DNA from: JALGWN01 sp964598025
Lineage (GTDB): Bacteria; Arandabacterota; Arandabacteria; Arandabacterales; Arandabacteraceae
Length of the DNA: 33,017 bases
Reading direction: 5' to 3'
Assembly (NCBI GenBank): GCA_964598025.1
Contig: CAZRAU010000022.1
Span: 1-33,017, forward strand
Shown: positions 1-9,040 of the stretch, piece after piece
Numbering within the stretch: the stretch's first letter is position 1
Layout of the letters: the number at the start of each line of letters is the position of its first letter
Translations under genes and position numbers: made by a program
Notes under the pieces: generated by a model
The model's input: the letters and a program-made list of their open reading frames with translations, nothing else
Database searches by the model: none
Told to the model about the DNA's origin: nothing

Positions 1-1676
1 TCCAGGACAGCTATCACGACAGTATCGCGGCATTCAACTCGAGCTTCGCTCCCAGCACTTATTTCAGCGATTCGCTCGACATCTATGCCGGTCCTCCGTG
101 GACGACGCCGATTCCCAAGGATGAGCAGCTCTATGCGAACATCGGCGACAAGAACCTGATCCAGGAGGTCAGGCTCTACGGTTCTCTCGATGATGGCGCC
201 ACCTGGGTCTATAACAACATGACCCTGGCCAATGCCGCGGATCCGGACAATCCGGATCTTGGCGGTGAGTACTACGGCAACTTCGATCCCTCTGACTTCA
301 GTCTGACAAGATGGGCCAGAGGAAGCGAAGTGTGGTACTATGTGCGTGTAGAGGATCAGATAGGCTCCATCGCATACTGGCCCGCCACTGCCGATCCCAA
401 CGCCGATGACCATACAGGGACGCGTGACGACTACTTCACGTTCTCCATTATGCCGATGTATCCTGTTGACTACACCGGTACCAGGATCCTGTTGGTGGAT
501 GGCTACGGCAGAAGGAATTACGACTACGCCGAGTGTATGGCTGCCGTTGATGAGATTGTGCCGCTCGAGGATATCTACGAGCGCACTCTCAGTGATGCCG
601 GATATTGTTTCGACAAGTACGACATTTCAGGTGCCGGCAGCAATGTCCACATCCAGCCCATCGAGTACACCCAGGATTATCCTGTGGGCGGCGACTTCCA
701 TCTTATGTACGATGCCGTCGTGTGGTTCACAGGACCGTACTTCTCCAACTACCTGTTCGACAAGGAAGCACAGGTCGCCCTTAGAAGCTACATGAACGCT
801 GGGGGCAAGATCGTGCTTGCAGGCGACAGGATAGCTTACAACATGGCTGTGGTTGGCGAAGACTCATTGGGTGGAGAAATGACCAACGGTATCATGGGAT
901 GCGAATACATCGAGGAGATGGAAGACGCGTTCAGCAAGCCTTACACCTATCTCGAAGCCGCCCCGTCAGTGACGGTCTTCGGTGGTGCTGTTCCCATTCC
1001 CATGGATTCGCTCCTTGTCTACCGGGAGTGTCCGTATCTTAAGGACATGAGTTACGTGGTTGCCTCCTCACAGCCCGATACGGGTTATACGGCGCAGTCG
1101 CTGCTCTATGTCCTTAATCCTTCCGCAACGGCCGACCCCGCAGACGGCGCTATCTATATTGAGAAGCCGATCGAGGGCGGTCAGTGCGTCTATATCAACT
1201 ACGATCTCTGTGGTTTTGCCACACACCAGGCGACTCTGTGTGACGGCAGCCACGAAGCGACCTTGCCGGACTACGATCCGGGCTACTACTATGGTCGTGT
1301 TGATCTGATGCGGACCATCCTTGAGGACATCTTCGGCCTCACTCCGCCGTTCCCCGGTGGTGGCGGCGGACACAGCGGAACCGAGCCGAAGGCTCAGTTC
1401 AGTTGGGCGCTCGGCCAGAACTTGCCTAACCCCGTTGCTTCGACGACGGAGATCAGGTTTGAGGTGGCGCGCTCCAGCGACGTATCCATCAAGGTCTATA
1501 ACGCGATGGGTCAGCTGGTACGTACTCTCAAAGACGGCCGCGTGCAGCCCGGACGGTACTCTGTCCACTGGGACGGTACCAATGCTTCGGGTGAGAAGGT
1601 ATCCAGCGGAGTCTACTTCTATAAGATGGACGCCGATAAGTTCCAGGCGACCAAGAAGATGTTGATTGTGAAGTAG
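1..1676 (+). CDS. Exported protein with GATase-like fold and FlgD-like C-terminal sorting domain (5' truncated)
   Basis: The reading frame is open from base 3 without a stop, so the gene starts before the window; the ATG at 219 is internal. The visible 557 residues show three parts. The first ~155 are Ig-like and aromatic-rich. From ~160 a segment opens with RILLVDGYGRRNY and continues through AVVWFTGPY and GGKIVLAGDR, a pattern resembling the glutamine-amidotransferase-like (ThuA-type) fold seen in large exported proteins; I see no catalytic Cys-His-Glu triad, so it is probably a binding module. After a Gly-rich linker (PGGGGGHSG) the last ~85 residues form a FlgD-like domain: LPNP, VSIKVYNAMGQLV, VHWDGTNASG, SGVYFYK, basic end. 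Such domains serve as type IX-like sorting signals in FCB bacteria. The lipoprotein at 3610 carries a similar middle domain. The specific function is unknown. Confidence 0.85.
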   Translation, partial: QDSYHDSIAAFNSSFAPSTYFSDSLDIYAGPPWTTPIPKDEQLYANIGDKNLIQEVRLYGSLDDGATWVYNNMTLANAADPDNPDLGGEYYGNFDPSDFSLTRWARGSEVWYYVRVEDQIGSIAYWPATADPNADDHTGTRDDYFTFSIMPMYPVDYTGTRILLVDGYGRRNYDYAECMAAVDEIVPLEDIYERTLSDAGYCFDKYDISGAGSNVHIQPIEYTQDYPVGGDFHLMYDAVVWFTGPYFSNYLFDKEAQVALRSYMNAGGKIVLAGDRIAYNMAVVGEDSLGGEMTNGIMGCEYIEEMEDAFSKPYTYLEAAPSVTVFGGAVPIPMDSLLVYRECPYLKDMSYVVASSQPDTGYTAQSLLYVLNPSATADPADGAIYIEKPIEGGQCVYINYDLCGFATHQATLCDGSHEATLPDYDPGYYYGRVDLMRTILEDIFGLTPPFPGGGGGHSGTEPKAQFSWALGQNLPNPVASTTEIRFEVARSSDVSIKVYNAMGQLVRTLKDGRVQPGRYSVHWDGTNASGEKVSSGVYFYKMDADKFQATKKMLIVK

Positions 1677-1696
1677 AAGCGGATTCTGTTCGGAAT

Positions 1697-1733
1697 AGAC
1701 CGGGGTTTTCTGAGTGAAAACCCCGGTCTTCTT
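1697..1733 (+). terminator. Rho-independent terminator
   Basis: A perfect 14-bp inverted repeat (1697-1710 and 1716-1729) with the 5-base loop TGAGT is followed by TCTT. It lies 20 bases after the stop of the upstream gene, so that gene's transcript probably ends here and the genes from 1991 use their own promoter. Confidence 0.85.
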
Positions 1734-1737
1734 ATGC

Positions 1738-1864
1738 CCAGGCGGGCTGATGCGGGGCAGATGCAAGGCACACGCAGCCGTGAGGAACGAGGCGTACTTC
1801 TATGTACGTCGCAGTTTCGAGCGGCAAGTGTAACCCCGCAGACGCCCCGCATCAGCCCGCCTGG
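1738..1864. repeat. Palindromic interspersed element, copy X
   Basis: Two perfectly complementary 21-base arms (1738-1758 and 1844-1864) enclose an 85-base core. The core, read on the plus strand, matches the minus strand of the repeat at 10805-10928: both contain GATGCAAGGC, GGAACGAGGCG and GTCGCAGT in the same order and spacing. The arms are unrelated in sequence to the arms of that other copy. It sits between a terminator and the next promoter, with no plausible coding content. Confidence 0.85.
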
Positions 1865-1882
1865 AGGCCGCCAGTTTTTGTG

Positions 1883-1912
1883 TTGACAAAGCCCTCAGCC
1901 TGTTGTTATAGT
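1883..1912 (+). promoter_or_regulatory. Sigma70-type promoter for the 1991-7302 gene cluster
   Basis: TTGACA (1883-1888), 18 bases, then TATAGT (1907-1912) with TGT directly before the -10 box (extended -10). TTATAG at 1906-1911 gives the alternative 17-base spacing. This would leave a ~70-base leader before the ATG at 1991 and drive the three genes to 7302. Confidence 0.65.
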
Positions 1913-1990
1913 TCCGTGGACGGTGCTGAAAAGCCCGTCAGTTTGCACATTGAGAGGGTTTTGTGCGTACCACAAGTTAGGGGTAAGGGT

Positions 1991-3595
1991 ATGTTCGCAC
2001 GCAAGGTTTGTATTCTTGGGTTTGTCCTCGTGACTCTGGCGTCAGCCATCCAAGGTTGTCGGGACGAAGATCTCGCCCGGCCCGACATAAATCGTCCTCC
2101 GGAGACCATCCTCTCGGTGGCCCCTGAGATGGGGGACGAGGCCTTCCACAAGTACCGTGTCAGGTGGACGGGCCTGGATGAGGACGGTGTGGTAACCGAG
2201 TATAAGGTCGCCACGGTGGCGGAAGATGAGATCTACGGAGGCAGGAGCAGCGAAGAGGATATCGCGGAGTATCTGATCGACCTTCCATGGTATTACACCG
2301 ATGCCACGGAGAGCCTCTTCGTGTTGAGAGCCGACAGGCCCAACAGCCGCAGGCACAGTCTTTATGTTGTAGCCATCGATAACGAGGGCAAGGAAGACCC
2401 GTCCCCCGCCCTGACCAACTTCACGGCGGTGGATTACGAACTTCCCATAATAACCATACGGATAGCGGACAATATCAATCCGATCCCCAGGATCCCCGGC
2501 TCCAAGGGGGACACCCTGCCGGCATACAATCTTCTTGATCCGGGCGCCCCAATTGACATAAGGCTCTCGTGGGAGGGTTACGATCCGGACGGAGAGATTG
2601 TGGAGTGGAGGTACAAGCTGGATTCCGCTGTGGAGGTACCGCTGCCGCCGGATTCGACCGGCATGAGTCTCACCTACCTGGATGGCGATCCTCAGGCCAG
2701 CGATGTGATGCTTGGGTTCCATGAGTTCAGACTGTCTGCGGTTGATGACGCCAATGCCCGAAGCGACAGGGCGACTGCGAGGTTCGTGATAAACTACGAC
2801 CCGAACACCGTGATCGACAGTGTCTGGAGCTACAGGGAAAAGACCAATAACACGAGTGTCAACCCGGCTCCCGGCCCCGCTCTGCCTCAGATACTCATCT
2901 TTGCCAGAGAGTGGCGGGAGAATCCTGACTCCGCGGCCAAGTATGCTGAAATGCGCATGGGATATCATTTCGGTCCCATAAGGATGAAGTTTCACGGCTC
3001 CGACAAGGACGGTCCCCTGAGCGGGGCTCCGCCCGACAGCTTCAAATGGAGCATACAGGGCATCAACCTTAGTGGTGATGTGGGCAGTGGCGCCGTCTGC
3101 GGCGAGGACGGTGAGGTGGTCTTCTACTGCGCCCAATCGAATTTGAGTCCCCGTCTGGACAGCGACAGGCCCTATACCCTGATCTTCAATGCCGTGGACG
3201 ATCGCGACAAACAGGACGGCAGCCCGGATACCGTTAAGTTCAACGTGAACTTCCCTCCCGAGATTCTGGGCATAACCCATCAGGTCCTCGACTCCGTAAC
3301 GGGGAGGACCAGGATCAGCTGGGACGCCGTTGACATAGACCAGGGGTACGGCTGGGGAAGCAACGACGTCCAGGCCCTCATGCTATACAGGTTCCGGTAT
3401 CGCCTCAAAGGGACGCCCCAATACAGCCAGTGGACATATGTCGATACTCCCCTGGGTCGAGACAAGATAGTCAACAAGTATGGTGAGATTGCGAGCCTTG
3501 AGCCCGGGACATACGATCTCGAGCTTCAGGCATATGACGGGACCTATGTCGAGACCCGTGTCGATAAGATGAATTACGAGTTCAGTGTGCCTTAA
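1991..3595 (+). CDS. Lipoprotein with repeated W-x-G-x-D-x-D-G Ig-like domains
   Basis: The frame is open from 1802, but ATG 1991 starts a clear lipoprotein signal (MFARKVCILGFVLVTLASA, then IQGC with Cys23), lies after the promoter, and follows a purine-rich ribosome site, so 534 aa is preferred. The mature protein repeats a motif: RWTGLDEDG (~res 57), SWEGYDPDG (~193), KFHGSDKDG (~334) and a weaker SWDAVDIDQ (~443). Each begins an Ig/FN3-like module with an Asp-rich turn that could bind calcium. The N-terminal module (NRPPETILSVAP...YRVRWTGLDEDG) is recognisably paralogous to that of the next gene (NIAPETYIAFGP...VFWYGADEDG). It probably sits at the outer membrane or cell surface. No enzyme motif is visible and the function is unknown. 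The next gene starts 14 bases downstream. Confidence 0.85.
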   Translation: MFARKVCILGFVLVTLASAIQGCRDEDLARPDINRPPETILSVAPEMGDEAFHKYRVRWTGLDEDGVVTEYKVATVAEDEIYGGRSSEEDIAEYLIDLPWYYTDATESLFVLRADRPNSRRHSLYVVAIDNEGKEDPSPALTNFTAVDYELPIITIRIADNINPIPRIPGSKGDTLPAYNLLDPGAPIDIRLSWEGYDPDGEIVEWRYKLDSAVEVPLPPDSTGMSLTYLDGDPQASDVMLGFHEFRLSAVDDANARSDRATARFVINYDPNTVIDSVWSYREKTNNTSVNPAPGPALPQILIFAREWRENPDSAAKYAEMRMGYHFGPIRMKFHGSDKDGPLSGAPPDSFKWSIQGINLSGDVGSGAVCGEDGEVVFYCAQSNLSPRLDSDRPYTLIFNAVDDRDKQDGSPDTVKFNVNFPPEILGITHQVLDSVTGRTRISWDAVDIDQGYGWGSNDVQALMLYRFRYRLKGTPQYSQWTYVDTPLGRDKIVNKYGEIASLEPGTYDLELQAYDGTYVETRVDKMNYEFSVP

Positions 3596-3609
3596 CAGGG
3601 GGTGGGGCG

Positions 3610-5823
3610 ATGAGCGCAAGTAAGCATTCGAACCTGATTCTTGTTTGTGTGGCTGTTGGCTGTCTTCTGGCTTTGCTCCAGACCTCGTGCAGTGAGAAGG
3701 CCAGCGGGTCCAGAAAGCCGAATATTGCTCCCGAGACTTACATCGCCTTCGGTCCCAGTGAGGATTCTCTTACATACTACAAGGTCCAGGTTTTCTGGTA
3801 CGGCGCCGATGAAGACGGCAGCATAGACCATTTTCTGGTGACCACCGTACGCAACGTGGATAGAACCACGTTTCCATCCGGCTTCGATTGGGAGTCGCTC
3901 GACGGGTGGGTGGAGACGTCCTCCAAGGAAAGCACCTTCGTGTTGACGGCGGATTCCTGCTGCATAAGAACCGGACAGATAAGGTCCGCGCTGGCCCCGT
4001 GGGGAGTCCTGGTTCGGGCTGTGGACAATTCCGGAGACATGTCGGAAGAGCCTGCCATGCTCTTCTTCAAAGCCAACAATGTCCTGCCCAAGGTCTCCAT
4101 TGTCGTGCCTGAGGAGCAGTCCGGCCCCAGTGACCTGACTGCGCACCCCTATTTCGAGTGGGAGGGCGACGATCCCGATGGTGATGCTTCAGCCCTTCAG
4201 TATAAGTACCTGGTCATACCTGTGGCGGATATGGCGCCGCAGGTGCCGCGGCTTCCCCCCCTGAGCTACGAAGACAGCAGCGGGACCTATGCCGCTCCCC
4301 CCGTGGGCAGGTGGAGCCGGTGGGTGCCTGCCGATTGCACATCAGTTAAGGACATGGATCTGGAGTTGTTCAAGCCCCAGGCCGGCCAGCCGACGAAGTT
4401 CCTCCGGATGTATGTGACTGCGAAAGACGAAGGCGGTGCCATACTCCCCGAGGACCTCTTTGGAAGTTACAACGGCGAGGACAACTGGCTCGAGTTCTTT
4501 GTGATCTCTACCGGCACCGGGGTTCAGATCATTATAGACGGGGGCCAGCTGGGCACCAGGGTGAGTACCGATGCCGGGCATTCCGCCGAAATCTCCGGGG
4601 TCTTTACCGGCACCCGGGTATCCTTCAGGTTCTGGGGCACCGAGAACAAGTCCCAGGGCAAGATAGCCGAGGCCTACCGCTATTATTGGGACAGCCCCTC
4701 GGACCTGACTTCTGCGTGGAACTACTGGACGGGGGTGGCCCCTCTGAGAGTGACGGGAAGCACGCCGGAGTGGATTGTGAGATTCCCTTCCGATGGGGGC
4801 ACATTCGAGCCGTCTCTCGGGAGTCACATATTCTACGTTGAGGTGAGGGACGTCAACATGACCACCACGCGGTGTCTGTTCAGGATGGAAGTCCTTCCCG
4901 GTCCGAGCCGTCTGGCGACGAAGAAGATCTTCCTCGTCGATGACAACGAAGCCCGATGGTTGGACAGTGCCTGGAAGGACTTCGAAGCCGAGGAGGACGC
5001 CCAGTGGGTGGACATTCTGGGTGAATACAACTATGAAGTCCTCGACACGGGTTACAAACACAGTGAGCGCGAGGTCGATATCCGGCTTGTGAATTCAGCT
5101 TCCACAGTGATCTGGAATGTGGACGATGCCGCCAACCTGGACGACACGGAGCTCTTCCAACTGTGTGCCTACAAGGGCAACTACCTGTATTCCTACGTGA
5201 AAGTGGGGGGAAACCTCATAATAATAGGCAAGGATCCTGTCTTCTCCACCATGTACTGGCCTGACGGGAGGATCTGGAGCGGTATCAACAACGAGGGCGG
5301 TGGCGACCTGAGGGTACCGTTGGCGCCGACACTCAAGGAATCGATGGACAGCTGGGATTTCACACCCCTTGGTCCGGGCATGACCGAATCGGGCGACTCG
5401 GTGTTTAACTGGAATTGGGATGTCTTCGGCATCAAGCGTATGAGGTTCCCTCAGAATCCCACACGACCGCTGAACGGGCTGGTCACCTGCGCGGCCTGCG
5501 ATCCCGCATTCGCGGATACGATACCGAGCATTGAGGTGGAACGCATTTTCGACGGTCTGTTCTCCAACGCGGCGTATATCACGGAACTGCGGACCGACAT
5601 GGATGTACGCCCTCTGTTCACGGCGGGTCTCCGCAATGAGGGGACGGGACAGTGGGAAGTCTATGGCGACAATTGGCTTATGGCCATATACGTGCCCCCC
5701 TCAGGCGAGCGGGGCGGTGTTGCATATATCGGTGTCCCTGTCTACTGGTTTGACCATGACAAGATCAAGTCCATGATCAGGCATCTGCTCACCGAATTCG
5801 GGGAGCAACCTCTAGGATCTTGA
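3610..5823 (+). CDS. Large lipoprotein: Ig-like modules plus GATase-like domain
   Basis: 737 aa. The signal is NLILVCVAVGCLLALLQTSC, giving lipid-anchored Cys27; GGGGTGGGG precedes the ATG. The first ~400 residues hold Ig-like modules with Asp-rich turns (FWYGADEDGSID, EWEGDDPDGDAS), paralogous to the gene at 1991. From ~435 a second domain starts with KKIFLVDDNEARW and runs through VIWNVDDAANL and GGNLIIIGKDP to a C-terminal helix (IKSMIRHLLTEFG). This resembles the GATase-like segment of the truncated protein at 1-1676, but there is no FlgD-like C-terminus. The pairing suggests a family of surface lipoproteins and secreted partners built from the same modules. No catalytic residues are evident; the function is unknown. 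It lies in one transcription unit with its neighbours (14 and 42 bases between genes). Confidence 0.85.
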   Translation: MSASKHSNLILVCVAVGCLLALLQTSCSEKASGSRKPNIAPETYIAFGPSEDSLTYYKVQVFWYGADEDGSIDHFLVTTVRNVDRTTFPSGFDWESLDGWVETSSKESTFVLTADSCCIRTGQIRSALAPWGVLVRAVDNSGDMSEEPAMLFFKANNVLPKVSIVVPEEQSGPSDLTAHPYFEWEGDDPDGDASALQYKYLVIPVADMAPQVPRLPPLSYEDSSGTYAAPPVGRWSRWVPADCTSVKDMDLELFKPQAGQPTKFLRMYVTAKDEGGAILPEDLFGSYNGEDNWLEFFVISTGTGVQIIIDGGQLGTRVSTDAGHSAEISGVFTGTRVSFRFWGTENKSQGKIAEAYRYYWDSPSDLTSAWNYWTGVAPLRVTGSTPEWIVRFPSDGGTFEPSLGSHIFYVEVRDVNMTTTRCLFRMEVLPGPSRLATKKIFLVDDNEARWLDSAWKDFEAEEDAQWVDILGEYNYEVLDTGYKHSEREVDIRLVNSASTVIWNVDDAANLDDTELFQLCAYKGNYLYSYVKVGGNLIIIGKDPVFSTMYWPDGRIWSGINNEGGGDLRVPLAPTLKESMDSWDFTPLGPGMTESGDSVFNWNWDVFGIKRMRFPQNPTRPLNGLVTCAACDPAFADTIPSIEVERIFDGLFSNAAYITELRTDMDVRPLFTAGLRNEGTGQWEVYGDNWLMAIYVPPSGERGGVAYIGVPVYWFDHDKIKSMIRHLLTEFGEQPLGS

Positions 5824-5865
5824 TCCGCGGGGCTCTTTCTGTTTTGCAGGAACTTGGAGGGAAGG

Positions 5866-7302
5866 ATGTCCAAATGTAGCAAAGGACTGTTCTCTGCGCT
5901 TATCATCGCTGCTGTTATGCTTTGCTCGGGCATGGTTCTGGGGCAAGTCAACCTGATTGCACCCGAGGTGGAGGTGATGGAGGGCGACAGGCAGGTCCAG
6001 ATCTTCTGGAGCGATCCCGAACCGGAAGCACTGACCTACATTAGGCAGCCTGTGCTTGGTACGGTGGCATTCCCCTGGAAGGGGAATGCTGAGATAAGCT
6101 CGGAGGGTTTCTATCTTGGCGCATGTGACTGGACTTTCAATGTCCTGGTTTCGCTGGTTGTGGACACCTGGGAGCTGTCCTGGCGCGAAGTGATCAATTG
6201 GAGAACCGGCGCACAAGTGAACCGGCGCCAGGAGATCACAGACCTGGAGACCTACTATGACCTGTCGAACGGCATCAGGCTTAAGATGGACGCGACGGGG
6301 GTTTTCGACACTCTGATGACGGGGTGGTCGGGACCCCGGCCTAAGCCCGGAGGCCTCTATTGGGGTGGGGACCAGGCTTATCCGGCCAACCCTGTGGTAT
6401 TCACCTTTACTTGTGCTTCCGGTGGCGACCTGAGCGCCATGGGCGGAAGTATCGCCTTCACCTGGGAAAGCGTTCAGGCGCGTGCCGCAGGGTTGGGCGA
6501 TCTTGTCCAGTCGGGGGCTTTCACCGTGGACCAGGTGGACAGTCCCGTGGAAGTCCACAAGGGCATGAATCTGACGTTCCCGGCCGGGACCTTCACGTCC
6601 GGCGAGGCCTTCTCAGTCGAGATGCGTATCCCGCTGGTGGATGGTGATCGGTTCAGTATTGCCGCGGAGACGTTTGAGGGCTACTTTGTGCTCCGACACT
6701 CGATCGAAGACCGGCCTGACCAGTATAAGGTGATATCCAATATCAGCAAGTGTGACAGTTTCGAGTTCTTCGAGGACGAACAGGGATTGCCCGATCCTTA
6801 TGGAGAGAGATCTTACACTGATCGTGGCATAGGTATAGACCAGCCGGGTGTCCAGCCCGATCCCGATCGGCTCACGGTGCTGAACGGCTTCCCTTATAGT
6901 TACGCGGTTGTGACCTATGATATGTCCGGAGCCCATGAACAGGTGTCAAGCCCCATGACCTGGCAGCTGGTTTACCCCTCCGCACCGCCGGCTTCATCCC
7001 CGGACGAGGTGTATGTGGTTCCCAATCCTTACGTTGGTGAGGCCGGATGGGACATGGGAGGGGCCAAGTTGCGGTTCGTCAATGTCCCCGAAGGAGCCGT
7101 GATCAGGATATATGATGCTTCGGGCTGCTATGTGGATACCGTGTACCCCAGCAAGTATAGCTACGATCAGTCGGAGCAGCAGGGGTCCGTGGACTGGGAT
7201 CTCAAGAACGCTGACGGCACGAAGGTCGTCAGTGGCATATATATCTACAGACTCGAATCCAATAGTGGTGAAAAGACGGGGCGATTCATAGTCGTTAGAT
7301 GA
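5866..7302 (+). CDS. Exported protein with FlgD-like C-terminal sorting domain
   Basis: An in-frame TTG exists at 5854, but ATG 5866 has GGAGG five bases upstream and starts a normal Sec signal (SALIIAAVMLCSGMVLG), giving 478 aa. The middle (res ~30-380) is all-beta in character, with segments VQIFWSDPEPE, SGGDLSAMGGSIAFTWE and LTFPAGTFTSGEAFSVEMR; I do not recognise a named family. The last ~95 residues are a FlgD-like domain: VVPNPYVG, VIRIYDASGCYV, VDWDLKNADG, SGIYIYRLES and a basic end (RFIVVR). It is the last gene of the surface-protein unit; 122 bases without clear features separate it from the DUF4438 gene. Probably secreted or surface-attached; role unknown. Confidence 0.85.
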   Translation: MSKCSKGLFSALIIAAVMLCSGMVLGQVNLIAPEVEVMEGDRQVQIFWSDPEPEALTYIRQPVLGTVAFPWKGNAEISSEGFYLGACDWTFNVLVSLVVDTWELSWREVINWRTGAQVNRRQEITDLETYYDLSNGIRLKMDATGVFDTLMTGWSGPRPKPGGLYWGGDQAYPANPVVFTFTCASGGDLSAMGGSIAFTWESVQARAAGLGDLVQSGAFTVDQVDSPVEVHKGMNLTFPAGTFTSGEAFSVEMRIPLVDGDRFSIAAETFEGYFVLRHSIEDRPDQYKVISNISKCDSFEFFEDEQGLPDPYGERSYTDRGIGIDQPGVQPDPDRLTVLNGFPYSYAVVTYDMSGAHEQVSSPMTWQLVYPSAPPASSPDEVYVVPNPYVGEAGWDMGGAKLRFVNVPEGAVIRIYDASGCYVDTVYPSKYSYDQSEQQGSVDWDLKNADGTKVVSGIYIYRLESNSGEKTGRFIVVR

Positions 7303-7424
7303 TGGCCGCCGGCCGGATTCCCGTTGTCGGTGGGCATACCTCCGGAACCTCACAGCAGTGTCGTACCCGGCCCTTGAGATGCTCGAGGCAGCAGTGCGGG
7401 AAGTAAAGAAGGGGCGAAGCTGAG

Positions 7425-8333
7425 ATGAAGACCAATTCCGAACGTCTGGTGATGCTGTCGGTGACCGGTGAGGTCTCCAGCCCTATGATGGCTGATGGCG
7501 GCTACCGCATAGACTGCACTGGAAAGCCGGTTATTCTGCCCGGGACTGGGGGCATTACCTATAATCTGAAGGTAGGCCACCCTGCGTGCGGCTGGGTTGC
7601 CGACCACGTCGAGCCCGGAGTCAGTGTCAAGAACCTCTCGCCTGTGCAAGGCAACCGCAGTGCGAATGCGGCCCTTAACATACTGTCTTGCATCGGCAAC
7701 AGGGTCCTGGTGACGACCGGAGACGCCAAGGGTGCCGAAGGTGTGGTGACGGGCAAGCATGGAGGAATCGAGCACGTGCTTGTTGACTTCGACGAACGGG
7801 CCCTCTCCCGGCTCGCCATAGGCGACAGGATCATGATAAGGGCCTACGGGACCGGCCTGGCCTTGGACGGATTCGGGGATGTGAAGGTCATGAATCTCGA
7901 TCCGCGGCTTCTGGAACTCATGGATATCCGGGTGGTCAAGGGCAAAGTGGAGATAGGTGTCTCCCACATGATTCCTGCTGTTGTGATGGGTTCGGGCATC
8001 GGTAAGGTGCACTCCCACTCGGGTGATTACGACATCCAGCTGCTTGATCAGAAGACCGTTGCGAAACACGGGCTGGGCGACATAAGACTGGGTGACATTG
8101 TTGCCGTCATAGATGCGGACAACACCTATGGGAGGATGTATCGCAAGGGGGCCATGACCGTGGGTGTTGTGGTCCACTCCGACTGCGTGCTGTCGGGGCA
8201 CGGCCCCGGTGTTACGACCGTCATGAGCCATTCGAGGGGAGGCATCGTCCCCAAGATCGATCCGAAGGCGAACATCGGGAGGTTGCTCGGCATAGGCATA
8301 CACAGGAAGCGCAGCAAAGGAGGCAGGCGTTGA
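7425..8333 (+). CDS. DUF4438 domain-containing protein
   Basis: 302 aa, soluble, no signal peptide. The whole chain matches what I know of DUF4438: a Gly-rich N-terminal part with PGTGGITYNLKVGHPACGW, a middle QGNRSANAALN...CIGNRVLV, and a C-terminal part with VGVVVHSDCVLSGHGPG and a basic tail (HRKRSKGGRR). The family occurs in archaea and bacteria and has no established activity to my knowledge. Conserved His and Asp residues (KVHSHSGDYD, VVVHSD) would suit metal or ligand binding, but this is inference. Its TGA stop overlaps the TTG start of the HD-domain gene, so the two are almost certainly translated together. Confidence 0.85.
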   Translation: MKTNSERLVMLSVTGEVSSPMMADGGYRIDCTGKPVILPGTGGITYNLKVGHPACGWVADHVEPGVSVKNLSPVQGNRSANAALNILSCIGNRVLVTTGDAKGAEGVVTGKHGGIEHVLVDFDERALSRLAIGDRIMIRAYGTGLALDGFGDVKVMNLDPRLLELMDIRVVKGKVEIGVSHMIPAVVMGSGIGKVHSHSGDYDIQLLDQKTVAKHGLGDIRLGDIVAVIDADNTYGRMYRKGAMTVGVVVHSDCVLSGHGPGVTTVMSHSRGGIVPKIDPKANIGRLLGIGIHRKRSKGGRR

Positions 8334-8872
8334 AGATCGACAGCAAGAAGGTAAGGGACCTTCTTCCGGAGATAGAGTTGATCAAGCAGGGGGACCTCAG
8401 GGATCGTGTGGCGGAGACATGGGCGGATGCCATAGAGCAGGGAGGCTGGGGCCTTGAGGACCTTGGGAGCATTCCTTTCACGCTGCTCATCCCTGACTGC
8501 AGATTCGACCTGGTTCATCACACGCGGGCGGTCACCAAGACCGCGATAGCCATTGCAGGGACGCTGAAAGAGAACTATGGTGATGCCGTGCCCCTCGACA
8601 TGGACCTTCTGATCGCAGGTTCGTTGTTGCATGATGTGGGCAAGCTTCTTGAGTACGTCAAGGAGGGAGGGGCTGTCGTGAAGAGCCGTAAGGGTGTGCT
8701 TCTGCGTCATCCTTTGTCCGGCCAGGCGCTTGCTTACAAACACGGTCTTCCGTTTGAGGTCCTCAACATGATCGCCTATCACTCCAAAGAGGGTGATCTG
8801 GGGAAGCGTACGGTGGAGGGCATCATAATCCATCATTCGGACTTCGTGAATTTCGAACCTCTCAGAGCCTAG
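8330..8872 (+). CDS. HD-domain protein (putative metal-dependent phosphohydrolase)
   Basis: 180 aa, starting with TTG at 8330, which shares TTGA with the upstream stop; AAAGGAGG lies at ideal distance before it. The HD signature is present: His63-His64 (VHHTRAVTK), His101-Asp102 (LLHDVGKLL), a later His in LLRHPLSG, then AYHSKEG and a final IIIHHSDFVN with Asp. HD proteins bind one or two metal ions and hydrolyse phosphate esters, often of nucleotides; the substrate cannot be told from sequence. The extra His residues fit a dinuclear site. Coupling to DUF4438 suggests a shared pathway. The next ~250 bases hold repeats only. Confidence 0.85.
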   Translation: MKIDSKKVRDLLPEIELIKQGDLRDRVAETWADAIEQGGWGLEDLGSIPFTLLIPDCRFDLVHHTRAVTKTAIAIAGTLKENYGDAVPLDMDLLIAGSLLHDVGKLLEYVKEGGAVVKSRKGVLLRHPLSGQALAYKHGLPFEVLNMIAYHSKEGDLGKRTVEGIIIHHSDFVNFEPLRA

Positions 8873-8906
8873 CTCTCCGCGAGCGGCTTCGCTCCGCCCC
8901 CGTCCT

Positions 8907-8937
8907 GTGTAGCGTCGGGTTTCCACGCCCGACGTTG
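8907..8937. repeat. REP-like element A (GTAG + hairpin)
   Basis: GTGTAGCGTCGGG, TTTCCACG, CCCGACGTTG: a GTAG tetranucleotide followed by a 7-bp stem (CGTCGGG/CCCGACG) with an 8-base loop. A near-identical copy lies at 9041. GTAG followed by an imperfect hairpin is the signature of REP sequences mobilised by RAYT (Y1) transposases; no such transposase is in the window. Confidence 0.65.
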
Positions 8938-9040
8938 TCTGCCTCGCGGGTCCTGACGCTGCGGACTCCCACCGTCCTCCTTGCCAGTCTGGGCGGCGGG
9001 AGGCCCTCCCTCCGCGCCACCCGCTCGGCTTCCCCGGTCC

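Noticed and set aside
2042..3280. 412-codon open frame on the minus strand
   Set aside because: It lies wholly antisense to the lipoprotein gene at 1991, has no ribosome site or recognisable domain, and reflects GC-rich codon use of the real gene.
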